DNA from: Clostridia bacterium
GTDB lineage: Bacteria; Bacillota; DTU025
Assembly: GCA_034926675.1 (NCBI GenBank)
Contig: JAYFQW010000048.1
Location: 1-60,811, forward strand
DNA length: 60,811 nt
Direction: 5' to 3'
Numbering within the stretch: the stretch's first letter is position 1; every line of letters begins with the position of its first letter. Below are positions 31,974-40,427 of this stretch, piece by piece. The position numbers and the translations under genes were made by a program. The notes below the pieces were generated by a model. That model was not told where the DNA came from, searched no databases, and was given only the letters and a program-made list of their open reading frames with translations.

Positions 31974-32470
31974 TTGAGTGCGCCACCTGCCTTGTCCTGG
32001 ACGATCTTGGTGAGGTCCACACTCTTAATTGCATCCTCTAGAAACTTAGCCTTACCACCCTTGGGATGGTCGAAGTCGACGCCCTCGTGTTGCGCTGCTG
32101 CGTATGGGACGCTAAACCCTACTATGACCATCGCACAGCCGTCCGGGCGCTTGTTGTCGCGGACCTTGCTGGGGTCCGCGCCCGTGGCCACGACGTCGCT
32201 TAGTTTGGTGGATGTGGCAGAGCTCTCGTAGTAGTTGATGGTTTTACCGTTCTTTTCTATAGATGCGGCTGTAAGCTCCGTGCCGTCATCCCAACGCAGG
32301 CTGCCCGACCGTCTGAGATCGCCCGTCTCGACTGGCGCATCCTGCACGGCTTGGCTGAGCACTGCCAGCCCGGTATCGCGTACGGCCTCAGCTGTCAGGC
32401 CCTCGACCTCTGCCAGCTTGGCGTTGAGCTCAGCAATGGCCTCATCTAGTCCGTCCAGCTTAGCTGGCAT
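31970..32470 (-). CDS. HK97-gp10-like head-tail protein
   Basis: A 166-residue protein with the typical helical N-terminus (LDEAIAELNAKLAEVE), the conserved VETGDLRRSGSLRW and a C-terminal PYAAAQHEGVDFDHPKGGKA-KFLEDAI, diagnostic of the gp10/minor tail family that connects neck and tail. The ATG at 32470 lies after GGCAGGTG. It overlaps the upstream stop. Confidence 0.85.
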   Translation of the reverse strand: MPAKLDGLDEAIAELNAKLAEVEGLTAEAVRDTGLAVLSQAVQDAPVETGDLRRSGSLRWDDGTELTAASIEKNGKTINYYESSATSTKLSDVVATGADPSKVRDNKRPDGCAMVIVGFSVPYAAAQHEGVDFDHPKGGKAKFLEDAIKSVDLTKIVQDKAGGALK

Positions 32471-32772
32471 TATATATACACCTGCCAATGATCTGTTTCG
32501 CCGTTGAGCCCCACACGTTCCAAGAGGCTCAGGGGTTCCTTGGCGCTGCTCACAGGCTCGCCTGCATGTCGCCCCGGCGCTATGCGGCCCTGCAGGTCGA
32601 TGGGCTGTAGCAGCCAATATACTGCACTGGCCACGAGCTCTCTGCCGTCCTTGCTCCGGACAAGCTTGGTCGTGCCCTGGTATCTGCATTTGAGTGTTTG
32701 CGGGACCCCGAATCCCCCGCCGCCCCACTCGCCGCCTTCACCTGGCGGCCAGTAGGTGCATTCCTGATCCAT
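32470..32772 (-). CDS. Head closure / minor capsid protein
   Basis: A 100-residue protein (MDQECTYWPPGEGG...) with a beta-barrel pattern (FGVPQTLKCRYQGTT, VASAVYWLLQPIDLQG) of SPP1 gp16-like stoppers and small minor capsid proteins. Upstream frame extension is not supported. The start lacks a strong ribosome site, so it is likely to be coupled to the gene ending 10 nt upstream. Confidence 0.7.
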   Translation of the reverse strand: MDQECTYWPPGEGGEWGGGGFGVPQTLKCRYQGTTKLVRSKDGRELVASAVYWLLQPIDLQGRIAPGRHAGEPVSSAKEPLSLLERVGLNGETDHWQVYI

Positions 32773-32782
32773 CGTTGCAATA

Positions 32783-33244
32783 CTAGACAATGGGCACCGC
32801 CCCCACCAACCACGGTCTAATGAGCATCTTGGCCTGCGCCGATAGGAGTCCGCCTGACTGCGCCCTTGCAAGCACCTCTGCGCTGTAACTTTCCGAGGCG
32901 TCGCCGATGCTAACCGCCGTCAAACCGTCCCTCTGCCTCGTCGCTCTCTGCGTGTCCTGCGAGAGGATAGCAAGAGCCTCTTCGCAGGTGGCGGCTTTGA
33001 CCGCCTCGGGAACCTCTGTCTCTGCGCTCCACGCGCCCCGCCAATAGACAGCCCGAGGAAATGCGAGAGGCTGCGCATCGCTGGTCGGGCGACCGCGCAA
33101 CCTCTGCATGTCTATCGTGCGCGTGGCGGTGATGAGCGCCTGCGTTTTGTGGACTTCGGTGGCTGCTCGCCACTGGTCAGCTCCGTATCGACTCCCGAAG
33201 TAGAGATCTGCATCGATCACGGAGATGTAGCTCTCAATCGCCAC
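32783..33244 (-). CDS. Head-tail adaptor (DnaT-like / gp6-like)
   Basis: A 153-residue helical protein: SYISVIDADLYFGSRYGADQ, ATEVHKTQALITATRTIDM and AVKAATCEEALAILSQ match the phage family annotated DnaT-like or gp6/gp15-type connector adaptor. It sits between the capsid decoration gene and the head closure gene, which is the expected location of the adaptor that binds the portal. Confidence 0.8.
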   Translation of the reverse strand: MAIESYISVIDADLYFGSRYGADQWRAATEVHKTQALITATRTIDMQRLRGRPTSDAQPLAFPRAVYWRGAWSAETEVPEAVKAATCEEALAILSQDTQRATRQRDGLTAVSIGDASESYSAEVLARAQSGGLLSAQAKMLIRPWLVGAVPIV

Positions 33245-33257
33245 GTGCTACGCCTCC

Positions 33258-34184
33258 CTAGACCATGAGGTATACATCGACGGCCTTGCCGTTCAAGGCG
33301 CTTGTCAGATCTACTGTGTTCGATTCCAGCGCAGTTGCGCTGACCGTCACTGTAACTCCGGCGTCTTTGGTGTTATCCAGGTATCCAGCTAGCACCGTGT
33401 CATGGGCCAGCTTGTACGGCAGACCCAGCACATCGGTAATGCCCACGGATACCCGGTCGTCCACGGAGCCGGGGGTCGTGTCGGTCGATGATGCATCCGG
33501 CGTCAGACCCTCGCAGGTGCCATTGGTGTAGGCGATGTTCAGCGTGGTGTCGTTGGCGTCGGCTACTTTGGTGGTCAGCACAACATCGGCCCCTGCGCCG
33601 CTTACAGCGAAATGGTCAGCCACGAGCGGAGCAATATAGCTCCGTATCTTACCCGCTACCGCCGCCGCGTCGTCATTGAGATCAACAGCAGCATGCATAA
33701 CCTTGTCACTCGTGTAGTGGGCAGATGTCACGGTCACTGTCACCGTGCCAGCTTTGGTGATGGCGCCTACGATGGTCGCCGTCTCTACCTGCTTAGTTCC
33801 GGCATGGGTCTGCGCCGGCAGTTCGATCTTGGTGACGGCCTTAAACGCCTTGGCGCCGTTCTTCGTTGACTTGCCGGCCAGCGCCAGTGTCTCCGTGATC
33901 GCGTTGCCCGCTAGATCAGTGCCGGTGATGATTACATCCCCGGTGATACCGGCCTCGTTACCCACAACAGACAGCGCGCGCGCGTAGTCGGGGTTGACGA
34001 GTCCGGCGGTGATGGACTGCGAAGCCGCCGTCAGATGGAACAATCCTACAGCATCGGCATCCGCTGCTGCCGGTCCAGTCCACTGCGCGTGAGCCACGAA
34101 GGCCCGGTCTGCATCTAGACCGGGCGCGTCCGTCTGTATGAGCTGCTCCAGCGCAGGATTGAACGGGTAGAACTTACTAGTCAC
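33258..34184 (-). CDS. Capsid-associated structural protein
   Basis: A 308-residue, A/T/V-rich protein with repeated strands of Ig-like character (GDVIITGTDLAGNAITETL, TVTVTVTSAHYTSDKV, GITDVLGLPYKL), similar to decoration or head-fibre proteins that follow a major capsid gene. It has no cysteine-rich or enzymatic motif. Assignment is from composition and location. Confidence 0.65.
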   Translation of the reverse strand: MTSKFYPFNPALEQLIQTDAPGLDADRAFVAHAQWTGPAAADADAVGLFHLTAASQSITAGLVNPDYARALSVVGNEAGITGDVIITGTDLAGNAITETLALAGKSTKNGAKAFKAVTKIELPAQTHAGTKQVETATIVGAITKAGTVTVTVTSAHYTSDKVMHAAVDLNDDAAAVAGKIRSYIAPLVADHFAVSGAGADVVLTTKVADANDTTLNIAYTNGTCEGLTPDASSTDTTPGSVDDRVSVGITDVLGLPYKLAHDTVLAGYLDNTKDAGVTVTVSATALESNTVDLTSALNGKAVDVYLMV

Positions 34185-34197
34185 TCCACGTCACTCC

Positions 34198-35136
34198 TTA
34201 CGCCTTAGGCGCGAGCACCGCGAACGGGTAGCGGGTCGCGTTGTTGGGATTCACGCGGTTGAGCGGGTTCGGTAGCTGCCAGCCAAGACGCATGACAGCA
34301 CGGATAGCCACCATATCCTGCTGGGGCAGGTTGTAGATGACCTTGCCGTCCGCGTCGGTGATGACCGCCTCAGTCAGCACCTTGTACGTGACATCCTTAC
34401 GCATCGCGTATACGAGCTGACTCCAGTCGCCAGAGATCAGCAGAGACTGCGCCGCGTCGATTGCTCCGTTGAGAGGGAACAGGCAATCCGTGCCGTCGAG
34501 GGTATAGCGGGTCTTTTCCTGTACGCTGGAGTTGAACAGCGGCACACCATTGGCGTCCCGCAGTCCGCGGAGCTTGGCCTTCATCGTCAGCGCCGCAATG
34601 TGCCCGGTAACGAGGTAGCCATCCTCCTCCACCTTGGAAAGCACGCCGCCCTCGACCATAACGTCATCATAGAGGTCAGCTCCAGCGCCGAGGTTGACCA
34701 CGTGCCCAGCGGCAGCCGCGCCAACCGTAATGCCATCCGGCCAGGTGCCAGGCTTGTTGGTGCCGTAGAGCACGGCCTGGTCAACTGCGATGCCGAACGC
34801 CTCTATCAGGCGCGGCTTGACCTCGCCCCAGATGTCGTACTCTGTGTCGTCGAGCACGTTGTCCGGGATGGGCACGATGACCGCGAGTTCCTCAGCGTAG
34901 ATGCTCTTTTTGTCCCAAGCCATTTTGGTGGTCTGCTTGAGGCCCGTATCGCCGTTGACGAAATACGCCTGCGCCAGTGCGCTCAGGATGGGCTGCGTAC
35001 GCTGCGCCGCCGTCATATCGGGCAGTCGCCGTGCCAGTCCCATGATTGCCGACTGCTGCGGCATAGACTGGAGAATCTCCTTGGCTGTTTCAACCGGGAT
35101 CAGACTATCCGCATCGCTGCGGGAGATCATTGGCAT
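34198..35136 (-). CDS. Major capsid protein (HK97 fold)
   Basis: A 312-residue protein with capsid hallmarks: SDADSLIPVETAKEILQSM, the AEELAVIVPIPDNVLDDT strand, the E-loop/spine region and an IRAVMRLGWQLPNP followed by YPFAVLAP ending. It follows the scaffold gene and precedes the connector genes. No long delta domain is present, which agrees with the separate scaffold gene upstream. Confidence 0.9.
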   Translation of the reverse strand: MPMISRSDADSLIPVETAKEILQSMPQQSAIMGLARRLPDMTAAQRTQPILSALAQAYFVNGDTGLKQTTKMAWDKKSIYAEELAVIVPIPDNVLDDTEYDIWGEVKPRLIEAFGIAVDQAVLYGTNKPGTWPDGITVGAAAAGHVVNLGAGADLYDDVMVEGGVLSKVEEDGYLVTGHIAALTMKAKLRGLRDANGVPLFNSSVQEKTRYTLDGTDCLFPLNGAIDAAQSLLISGDWSQLVYAMRKDVTYKVLTEAVITDADGKVIYNLPQQDMVAIRAVMRLGWQLPNPLNRVNPNNATRYPFAVLAPKA

Positions 35137-35169
35137 TGATTACACGCTCCTAAAATGAATTGACCGGGC

Positions 35170-35724
35170 TTAGCCCCGGCCTGCCGCCTTCCGAATGAAG
35201 GCATTCATGTCTGTTTTACTATTGGGCGCTCCGCCCGGATTGGTCCCGGCCCCCACGCTACCACCCTTGCCTTCAGCCCTCTTGATCCAGGGTTTTGTCT
35301 TGACCAGGGCTTCCAGAGCCTCCTTGACGCCTGTTACCTTGCCGCTCTTGAGCTCTACACTGTCGCGGTCGATGAGCGCATACGCCGCATCTCCGTCCAC
35401 GAGTCCCATGTCTGCAGCTATGGACTTGACTTCGGCGCGTATAAACATCTCGTTTGCGGCTTCCAGCGTCTTGGTAGCATTGGCCTCTGCCTCTTCCTTG
35501 GCAGCCTTCAACTTTTCGGTCTCGGTCATCGTTGCTTTTTTGCGCTCATCTTCCAGGGCTTTCTCTTTTTCCTTGGCTGCCCTAGCCAGGCGCTTCTCGA
35601 CGATAGAGTCAACTTCGGCCTGGGTGAACGTCTTACCGGCATCTCCCGCCGTGGGTGTATCCGTGTTGACCTGCACGTCAGGGGTTTGTTCGGTCTTCTC
35701 GCTCTTAGTATCCGTGTCTGCCAT
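35170..35724 (-). CDS. Scaffolding protein (GP20-like)
   Basis: A 184-residue, highly charged helical protein (KTFTQAEVDSIVEKRLARAA, EKEKALEDERKKATMTETEK) typical of SPP1/phi3626 GP20-like scaffolds, with a disordered N-terminus and a C-terminal capsid-binding helix. The ATG at 35724 follows GGGAGGTAG. Preceding it is a strong terminator, so scaffold and capsid could be transcribed partly from a separate promoter. Confidence 0.88.
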   Translation of the reverse strand: MADTDTKSEKTEQTPDVQVNTDTPTAGDAGKTFTQAEVDSIVEKRLARAAKEKEKALEDERKKATMTETEKLKAAKEEAEANATKTLEAANEMFIRAEVKSIAADMGLVDGDAAYALIDRDSVELKSGKVTGVKEALEALVKTKPWIKRAEGKGGSVGAGTNPGGAPNSKTDMNAFIRKAAGRG

Positions 35725-35782
35725 GTCTACCTCCCGTTTTAGGCCCGTCGGCCATAACCGGCTATAGCCCGCCGTGGGCATC

Positions 35783-35808
35783 AAAAAAACGCGCCCATAA
35801 TAGGCGCG
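35783..35808 (-). terminator. Rho-independent terminator in head operon
   Basis: On the minus strand a perfect 6-bp stem (CGCGCC/GGCGCG) with a 7-nt loop is followed by seven T residues. It lies between the HExxH protein gene and the scaffold gene and would stop or attenuate transcription of packaging genes before the scaffold and capsid. Confidence 0.85.
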
Positions 35809-35833
35809 CCGGGGAATACGTGATGTATGAAGT

Positions 35834-36268
35834 CTACTCAGTCACGCGAAAGGGTTCATCCTCTGCGCCATCGCGCAGGCTCTCGGGCAGTGGCAGCGCT
35901 ATCGTGATAGCAGCGGCAAGTGCATCGGTTACAAGCTCCCACTCGCGGTGCATTATATCGTTGGCCGTCGTCTGCAATTCAGTGCCCGCATTCGATAGCA
36001 GTAACTGCGCCGTCCGATACATCCCATAGGTATGTAGGTGTATCATCTCATGCGCTGCCAGCTCGTTAATGTCCTCGGCAGGCGTGCTACATATGCCCTC
36101 AGTGAGCTCCAATAATGCGGAGCAGCGTTGCCGGTTGGGAGTTACCTGCGCGACTGTGTCGTCATCGAGTGCATCCTTCCAGAGCACGCGGACCTTCCAG
36201 CGTTCGAGTCCAAGGCGTTGTCGCCACTCCGCGATGGCCTGTTCTATCTGCTCATGTGTGTATGCCAT
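35834..36268 (-). CDS. HExxH zinc metalloprotease-like protein
   Basis: A 144-residue protein with a zinc motif AAHEMIHLHTYGM (HExxH at about residue 79) and a distal EWELVTDALAAA glutamate, a minimal gluzincin/SprT-like layout. It is not a ClpP- or U35-type prohead protease. Its place between the MuF-type block and the scaffold raises the possibility that it processes capsid or scaffold protein. An alternative is a SprT-like repair or host-targeting protease. The sequence is full length for small phage members of the fold. Confidence 0.75.
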   Translation of the reverse strand: MAYTHEQIEQAIAEWRQRLGLERWKVRVLWKDALDDDTVAQVTPNRQRCSALLELTEGICSTPAEDINELAAHEMIHLHTYGMYRTAQLLLSNAGTELQTTANDIMHREWELVTDALAAAITIALPLPESLRDGAEDEPFRVTE

Positions 36269-36271
36269 GGC

Positions 36272-36685
36272 TCACCTCAATACCAGATCACTGCTGGTAT
36301 CGCCCGAAACGCCGGTGATCTTCCCGCACAGCACCACGCGATAGGGTTTTGGCTCATCATCAGTCGCTTCATCCTCTTCGCCGTCTTGCGCCGTGGCAAA
36401 TAGCACTCTGCACAGCGCATGGACGAGATGGTCATCCTGCTTATCACCAGCTAGATGTGCATATAGATGCACCAGCGCATGGTTGATGTTGTCGTTGATA
36501 TCGAGCTTGCGCCAGTTATCTGCGCCATACTTCGCGGCCCCGCGTCCTGCAATCTCGGCAAGCCGCAGCATCGCCTTGGCATCGAGCAGGTCAAAGCGAT
36601 ATGGACTGTAACTCTGCTTGCCGCCCTTTTCATTGACAGTCGGCGGCGCGTCCGGCCCCACGCCGGGAATCACAGTATCGGTCAT
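36272..36685 (-). CDS. dATP/dGTP diphosphohydrolase-like protein (DUF5664)
   Basis: A 137-residue protein with the full family signature: VNEKGGKQSYSPYRFDLLD, AEIAGRGAAKYGADNWRKL and DDHLVHALCRVLFA. Members are helical all-alpha NTP-pyrophosphatase-like proteins, one clade of which acts on dATP or dGTP in phages with modified purines. There is no PurZ-like gene here, so a general nucleotide-pool role is more likely than 2-aminoadenine synthesis. Confidence 0.85.
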   Translation of the reverse strand: MTDTVIPGVGPDAPPTVNEKGGKQSYSPYRFDLLDAKAMLRLAEIAGRGAAKYGADNWRKLDINDNINHALVHLYAHLAGDKQDDHLVHALCRVLFATAQDGEEDEATDDEPKPYRVVLCGKITGVSGDTSSDLVLR

Positions 36686-36993
36686 GCACTCCTCCTAATC
36701 GCCGTCCTCACAGACGGTTTGTAGTCGCACTCGATGCGTAGCCAATCATGCAACTCGCGCCATGACTCGTAGCGGTCATGCCAATGCGTCTCAATCTCCC
36801 GCCACGCCGCCTGCTTCCACCTGCGCCGCATATGCGCATGTCTGGTCTCGGCGCACCACTCGCACGTGCAGCGGTATCGGTAACTGTGTCTCGCCAACTT
36901 GCCGGGCTTGTCTACCCATGGCACTCGTGGCATCCTTCGCCTGATCATGCGCTCCCGCTGATATCTTGTGTATGCTCTGCCTCGTAGGCGCAT
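36682..36993 (-). CDS. Small basic hypothetical protein
   Basis: A 103-residue, highly basic, tryptophan- and histidine-rich protein (MRLRGRAYTRYQRERMIRRR; CTCEWCAETRHAHMRRRW). A CxCxxC segment could bind zinc. The ATG at 36993 follows AGGAGGTG. Composition suggests nucleic-acid binding; the function is unknown. Confidence 0.65.
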   Translation of the reverse strand: MRLRGRAYTRYQRERMIRRRMPRVPWVDKPGKLARHSYRYRCTCEWCAETRHAHMRRRWKQAAWREIETHWHDRYESWRELHDWLRIECDYKPSVRTAIRRSA

Positions 36994-37004
36994 CGCTGCA
37001 CCTC

Positions 37005-38120
37005 CTACCGCAATCCTGGCATTTTCACGTCCTGCCCTGCATCCCTCGCCGCGTAGTAGGCCCTGTTCTCCTTCGCCGACTGTTCCTTCCATGCTCGCTG
37101 CTCTCGCCCAAGTGACTGCTGTTGGCTGCGCGTCTCCCGCAGTTTCTCGCGGGCAGCCTTGTATTCATCGCTATCCTTGGGCAACACAGCAACCTTTTCT
37201 TCCAAGCGCTTGCGATCACGTCTGAGCGTGTTCTGCTGTTGTGAGCGCTCATACGCCGCTTTGTCGGCATCGCTCCGCTTGTCCTCGAATGGCGCGTTGC
37301 TCCTAGCCCGACGAGCTTCGGCGTCCTTGTCAAAGTTGGGAATATACGCGGCCACAGCGTGTATACAGTTTGGGTGAATATTGTTGTATCCGTCTGCAAA
37401 GCCCGGAACCTGATCTAGCCTCGGATACCCTGGTGTCTTGCCCTCGATGCTGTATACGCGCCCCTCATACATGGCGCAGATCTCGCACGGCGAGCGATGC
37501 TCTGTCATCTGCACCAGGTCATGCCCAAACCCTTTAAGTTGCATCATCGTGCCCGTATTGGCCGCCTCTGCAGTGGTGGTGCGCGTGACCATCTCAGCGT
37601 AGGTGTCGAGTCGCCACTGACGACCTGAGCCGTCCTTAATCGCCGTCAGGCCCTCGTCAACGAAGGTGTTGACCAAGTCGGCCTTCATGTCGCGTAGTGT
37701 CTCGCCTGTCGCAAACTTCTGCGCCGTAGCCTCCAGCGTCGCCGTTCTCACCTGGTCCTCAATGCGCCGTCCGACAAACGCCGTGGCATCCTTGAGTTGA
37801 TTGGCCATGTTCTGTGCGATAGCCTCGACAGCGGCCTGGTGCACCTGCGCAAAACCCTGAGGCAACGGAGGCGGTACGAGATCATTCATCGTCCACGGCA
37901 ATGCGGCAGCGTCAACACCGTATTTATACATCTTGGGAATTTGGGTCTTAACCCATGCCTCAGTCGTCTTGTCGAGCTGCCCGAGGGTCGACCGCACATC
38001 GCCAATGAGTGCCCGCTGGTATCGTGTGCTCTTGCACGCTAGCTCCTTTTGGGCGATACTTTCAAGCAGTCGCATGTAGGCATTGCGGTAGATTTGGATC
38101 AGGGCTGTTGCTGCGTCCAT
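37005..38120 (-). CDS. Phage minor capsid (MuF-like) protein
   Basis: A 371-residue protein with the MuF/SPP1-gp7-like core: TLRDMKADLVNTFVDEGL, RLDTYAEMVTRTTTAEAANT, SPCEICAMYEGRVYSIEG and NNIHPNCIHAVAAYIPNF; the last two give the Cys/His pattern of the family. The C-terminus is a charged coiled coil. It follows the portal and is injected or portal-associated in relatives. ATG at 38120 follows AGAAGAGGTGAT. Confidence 0.88.
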   Translation of the reverse strand: MDAATALIQIYRNAYMRLLESIAQKELACKSTRYQRALIGDVRSTLGQLDKTTEAWVKTQIPKMYKYGVDAAALPWTMNDLVPPPLPQGFAQVHQAAVEAIAQNMANQLKDATAFVGRRIEDQVRTATLEATAQKFATGETLRDMKADLVNTFVDEGLTAIKDGSGRQWRLDTYAEMVTRTTTAEAANTGTMMQLKGFGHDLVQMTEHRSPCEICAMYEGRVYSIEGKTPGYPRLDQVPGFADGYNNIHPNCIHAVAAYIPNFDKDAEARRARSNAPFEDKRSDADKAAYERSQQQNTLRRDRKRLEEKVAVLPKDSDEYKAAREKLRETRSQQQSLGREQRAWKEQSAKENRAYYAARDAGQDVKMPGLR

Positions 38121-38124
38121 AGGA

Positions 38125-38286
38125 TCACCTCTTCTGTCGCTGCAGCCCGTCGAACGCCATGGCCGCAAACACGAAGCCCAATAGCGTGTTCAGGAGCCAG
38201 CTCCAGCCGCCATCCGCAGTGACGCCAGCACGGGAAGCAGCCTCCCAACACCCGAGCGCTATCCACAAGCAGAATACCCTGCCCAC
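38125..38286 (-). CDS. Small membrane protein
   Basis: A 53-residue protein (GTG start, GAGG upstream) with one hydrophobic C-terminal helix (WLLNTLLGFVFAAMAF) and a charged end (DGLQRQKR). Its stop lies in the ribosome site of the MuF-like gene, so it is co-translated. Function unknown. Confidence 0.6.
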   Translation of the reverse strand: MGRVFCLWIALGCWEAASRAGVTADGGWSWLLNTLLGFVFAAMAFDGLQRQKR

Positions 38287-38290
38287 GCCC

Positions 38291-38479
38291 TCACACCGCC
38301 ATCCTTAACGCAGTCCAGACCCACCATACCGACGCGCAGGCCATAAGGAATACGAGCCCTGCCGCTGCTCGCGATACGCCATCATCGCCGATGAAGGCCC
38401 GTATGAAGAGGCTTAATGCCGTAATGATGGCAGCGGCAAAGTGAATCCAGCCCCAAACCTTGAATAGCGTCATGCTCAT
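38291..38479 (-). CDS. Two-helix membrane protein
   Basis: A 62-residue protein with two predicted membrane helices (WGWIHFAAAIITALSLFI and AAAGLVFLMACASVWWVW). It stands between portal-block genes, which is unusual for a holin; it may be a superinfection or assembly factor. Confidence 0.6.
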   Translation of the reverse strand: MSMTLFKVWGWIHFAAAIITALSLFIRAFIGDDGVSRAAAGLVFLMACASVWWVWTALRMAV

Positions 38480-38503
38480 ACCCCCTCAGTGTTTGGATGC
38501 GGC

Positions 38504-38944
38504 CTATCCCTCGATCTTCATGCCGAAGTTGTCACGCAGGCGAAGAATGACCTTGTCAACCACTTTGTCTATGCAAGTGCAATCTTCCAAACACGACTGG
38601 CCCCACTTCTTGGTAGGCCATCGACCGCCGCAACCGGAGCGCACGGGGAATGCCTGCTCCATCCCTGCCATTTCTAGGCAGCCGGCAGAGCAATAGACGC
38701 CACTCACGCCGCAGCAGCTGTGATGTCTCAGCGGCCTACCGCAATAATCACATTTGCCATAGACGCCATCTTCTACGGCCTCGGTTTTGGCATGCGCCTC
38801 GCAGTCAGGCTCCTCCAGCTGTGCCGCCAATGCCAGCTCGTCAGCCATGGCCCCCAAGTGCTTGCTGATGATCCGCGCCTTTCGTGCGAGTTTGTCTGTG
38901 TCTGCCGTTAGCTCGATATGCAGGTCACCCATCTTCATGCTCAT
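38504..38944 (-). CDS. Cysteine-rich zinc-binding protein
   Basis: A 146-residue protein with a treble-clef-like cysteine cluster (GKCDYCGRPLRHHSCCGVSG, VYCSAGCLEM, then CGG and CLEDCTCID). The N-terminus (MKMGDLHIELTADTDKLARKA) is helical. It lies just after the portal gene. Probably a zinc-binding structural or regulatory protein. Confidence 0.65.
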   Translation of the reverse strand: MSMKMGDLHIELTADTDKLARKARIISKHLGAMADELALAAQLEEPDCEAHAKTEAVEDGVYGKCDYCGRPLRHHSCCGVSGVYCSAGCLEMAGMEQAFPVRSGCGGRWPTKKWGQSCLEDCTCIDKVVDKVILRLRDNFGMKIEG

Positions 38945-38956
38945 TCCTCCTCCCGG

Positions 38957-40423
38957 CTATGCCGGTTTATTGGTCTCCTGCGGTAGCCCTAGCCCCTCGA
39001 ATATCCCGCCCAGGTTTGTCATGCTCGGCCCCGGAGGCGCAATCTGCATCTGGTCTGCTGCTATCCGGTCAAGCTCGGCCTCCAACTCCTCGCCTTCCAG
39101 CCCGTCCAAATGCTGTATGGCTCGCTCAGTGCTAATCAGCCCCGCGCCCTTGCGTGTGGACATTATGTTGGCCTGCTCCATCTCGTCATCCGGCAGGCCG
39201 TCCTGCCATGTGATGTGCACGTTGTCGAGCATTACTGCTCCTGGCATGCCCTGAGCGACCTCAAGCGCCGCGCATAGGCCGATTGCCTTGCATAGCGCCG
39301 GGTCAAAGCGCATGCGCATGCGGTTAACTTTGGCGAGTGGTGCCATCATCAGACGTCTCAGCGCCGAGCCACTCTCAGCCATGCCTGCTTTGATGTTGCC
39401 GAAGGCCGCGGCGGAAGTCTCGGATAGAGTGTAAAGCTGATCTAGTAATACATTGAACTGCTCAAACGCCGCACTCAGCTCGCCGCCCCACGTGACATAC
39501 TGAGGCACCGCGCCTGCTGCATTAGCGCCTAATGGTATTGGGAAATACTTGCTCCCGCCCTGCAGTTTATACTCGTGCGTATCGGGATCAAACTCCAGCA
39601 TGCTCTCAGGCCCTGCGAGGCTCGGTTCGGCATTCTTGTCGAGTATGCGGCTGATCTGCGCTATGCGCACTTCCAATTCACAGATGATGGAGTCGATGTC
39701 TGAGTAGTCGTCAATCCCGAACGGGTCATTCGACGTCTGCAGGTTGGGCGCCGGGATCACCAGGAACTCTCCGAGACCATGTTTCACCACTGCTGGGTTC
39801 GGCCCCGTAGCGCTCTCCAGCAGTCGCCCGATCCGGTCATTGATCACCTCATAGCGGTAGGTCATGATCCGGTCGGTATAATGGACCTCGGCGGTCAGAG
39901 TCCCTCGCCTGCTCTCGACCACAGTTGTCCACGCCAATACATGAGCTAGAACTTCATTGATGTTGTCCGGGTTGAACACTGGAAACCACAATTCCGGTGG
40001 CTGCGCCTCGATGTAAGCCCTGCGTTTGTCGCCGTCATACCTGATCTTGAATAGCCCCGTGCCCATAGCCGACGTGTCTAGGGCCACCTTGTAGCCCACA
40101 TTCATCAGGTCGTTGTCCTTGATGATGCGTTTACACGCCGCCTGCTCCGCCGACTCGCGCTCACCAGCCGTGATCGTAGGCGGCTCACCGAATAGCAAGT
40201 CGGCCCATAGCGTGGATAGGCGCTTGAACCAGTTCAACACCAGTTCCAGGCTCCTCTGATCGTCGCGCTTGAGCCGATTCCAGTTCTCGGTGAACACCTC
40301 AGCATGGTCGCCTTTGAAGAGCTTGCGGTTTTCGTCATACAACTTCAGCCTCGCCGTTTCGCTCTTGGGCGGCCATGGCTTGCCTCTATCGAGCCAGTTC
40401 ATATCAGTCAGCTTGTCAGCCAT
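38957..40423 (-). CDS. Portal protein
   Basis: A 488-residue protein of the SPP1-gp6-like portal family: LSTLWADLLFGEPPTI, MGTGLFKIRYDGDKR, GIDDYSDIDSIICELEVRIAQ and SETSAAAFGNIKAG are the usual blocks of wing, stem and crown. It follows the terminase genes with a 4-nt gap. It forms the dodecameric DNA entry gate. Confidence 0.95.
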   Translation of the reverse strand: MADKLTDMNWLDRGKPWPPKSETARLKLYDENRKLFKGDHAEVFTENWNRLKRDDQRSLELVLNWFKRLSTLWADLLFGEPPTITAGERESAEQAACKRIIKDNDLMNVGYKVALDTSAMGTGLFKIRYDGDKRRAYIEAQPPELWFPVFNPDNINEVLAHVLAWTTVVESRRGTLTAEVHYTDRIMTYRYEVINDRIGRLLESATGPNPAVVKHGLGEFLVIPAPNLQTSNDPFGIDDYSDIDSIICELEVRIAQISRILDKNAEPSLAGPESMLEFDPDTHEYKLQGGSKYFPIPLGANAAGAVPQYVTWGGELSAAFEQFNVLLDQLYTLSETSAAAFGNIKAGMAESGSALRRLMMAPLAKVNRMRMRFDPALCKAIGLCAALEVAQGMPGAVMLDNVHITWQDGLPDDEMEQANIMSTRKGAGLISTERAIQHLDGLEGEELEAELDRIAADQMQIAPPGPSMTNLGGIFEGLGLPQETNKPA

Positions 40424-40427
40424 CTCT

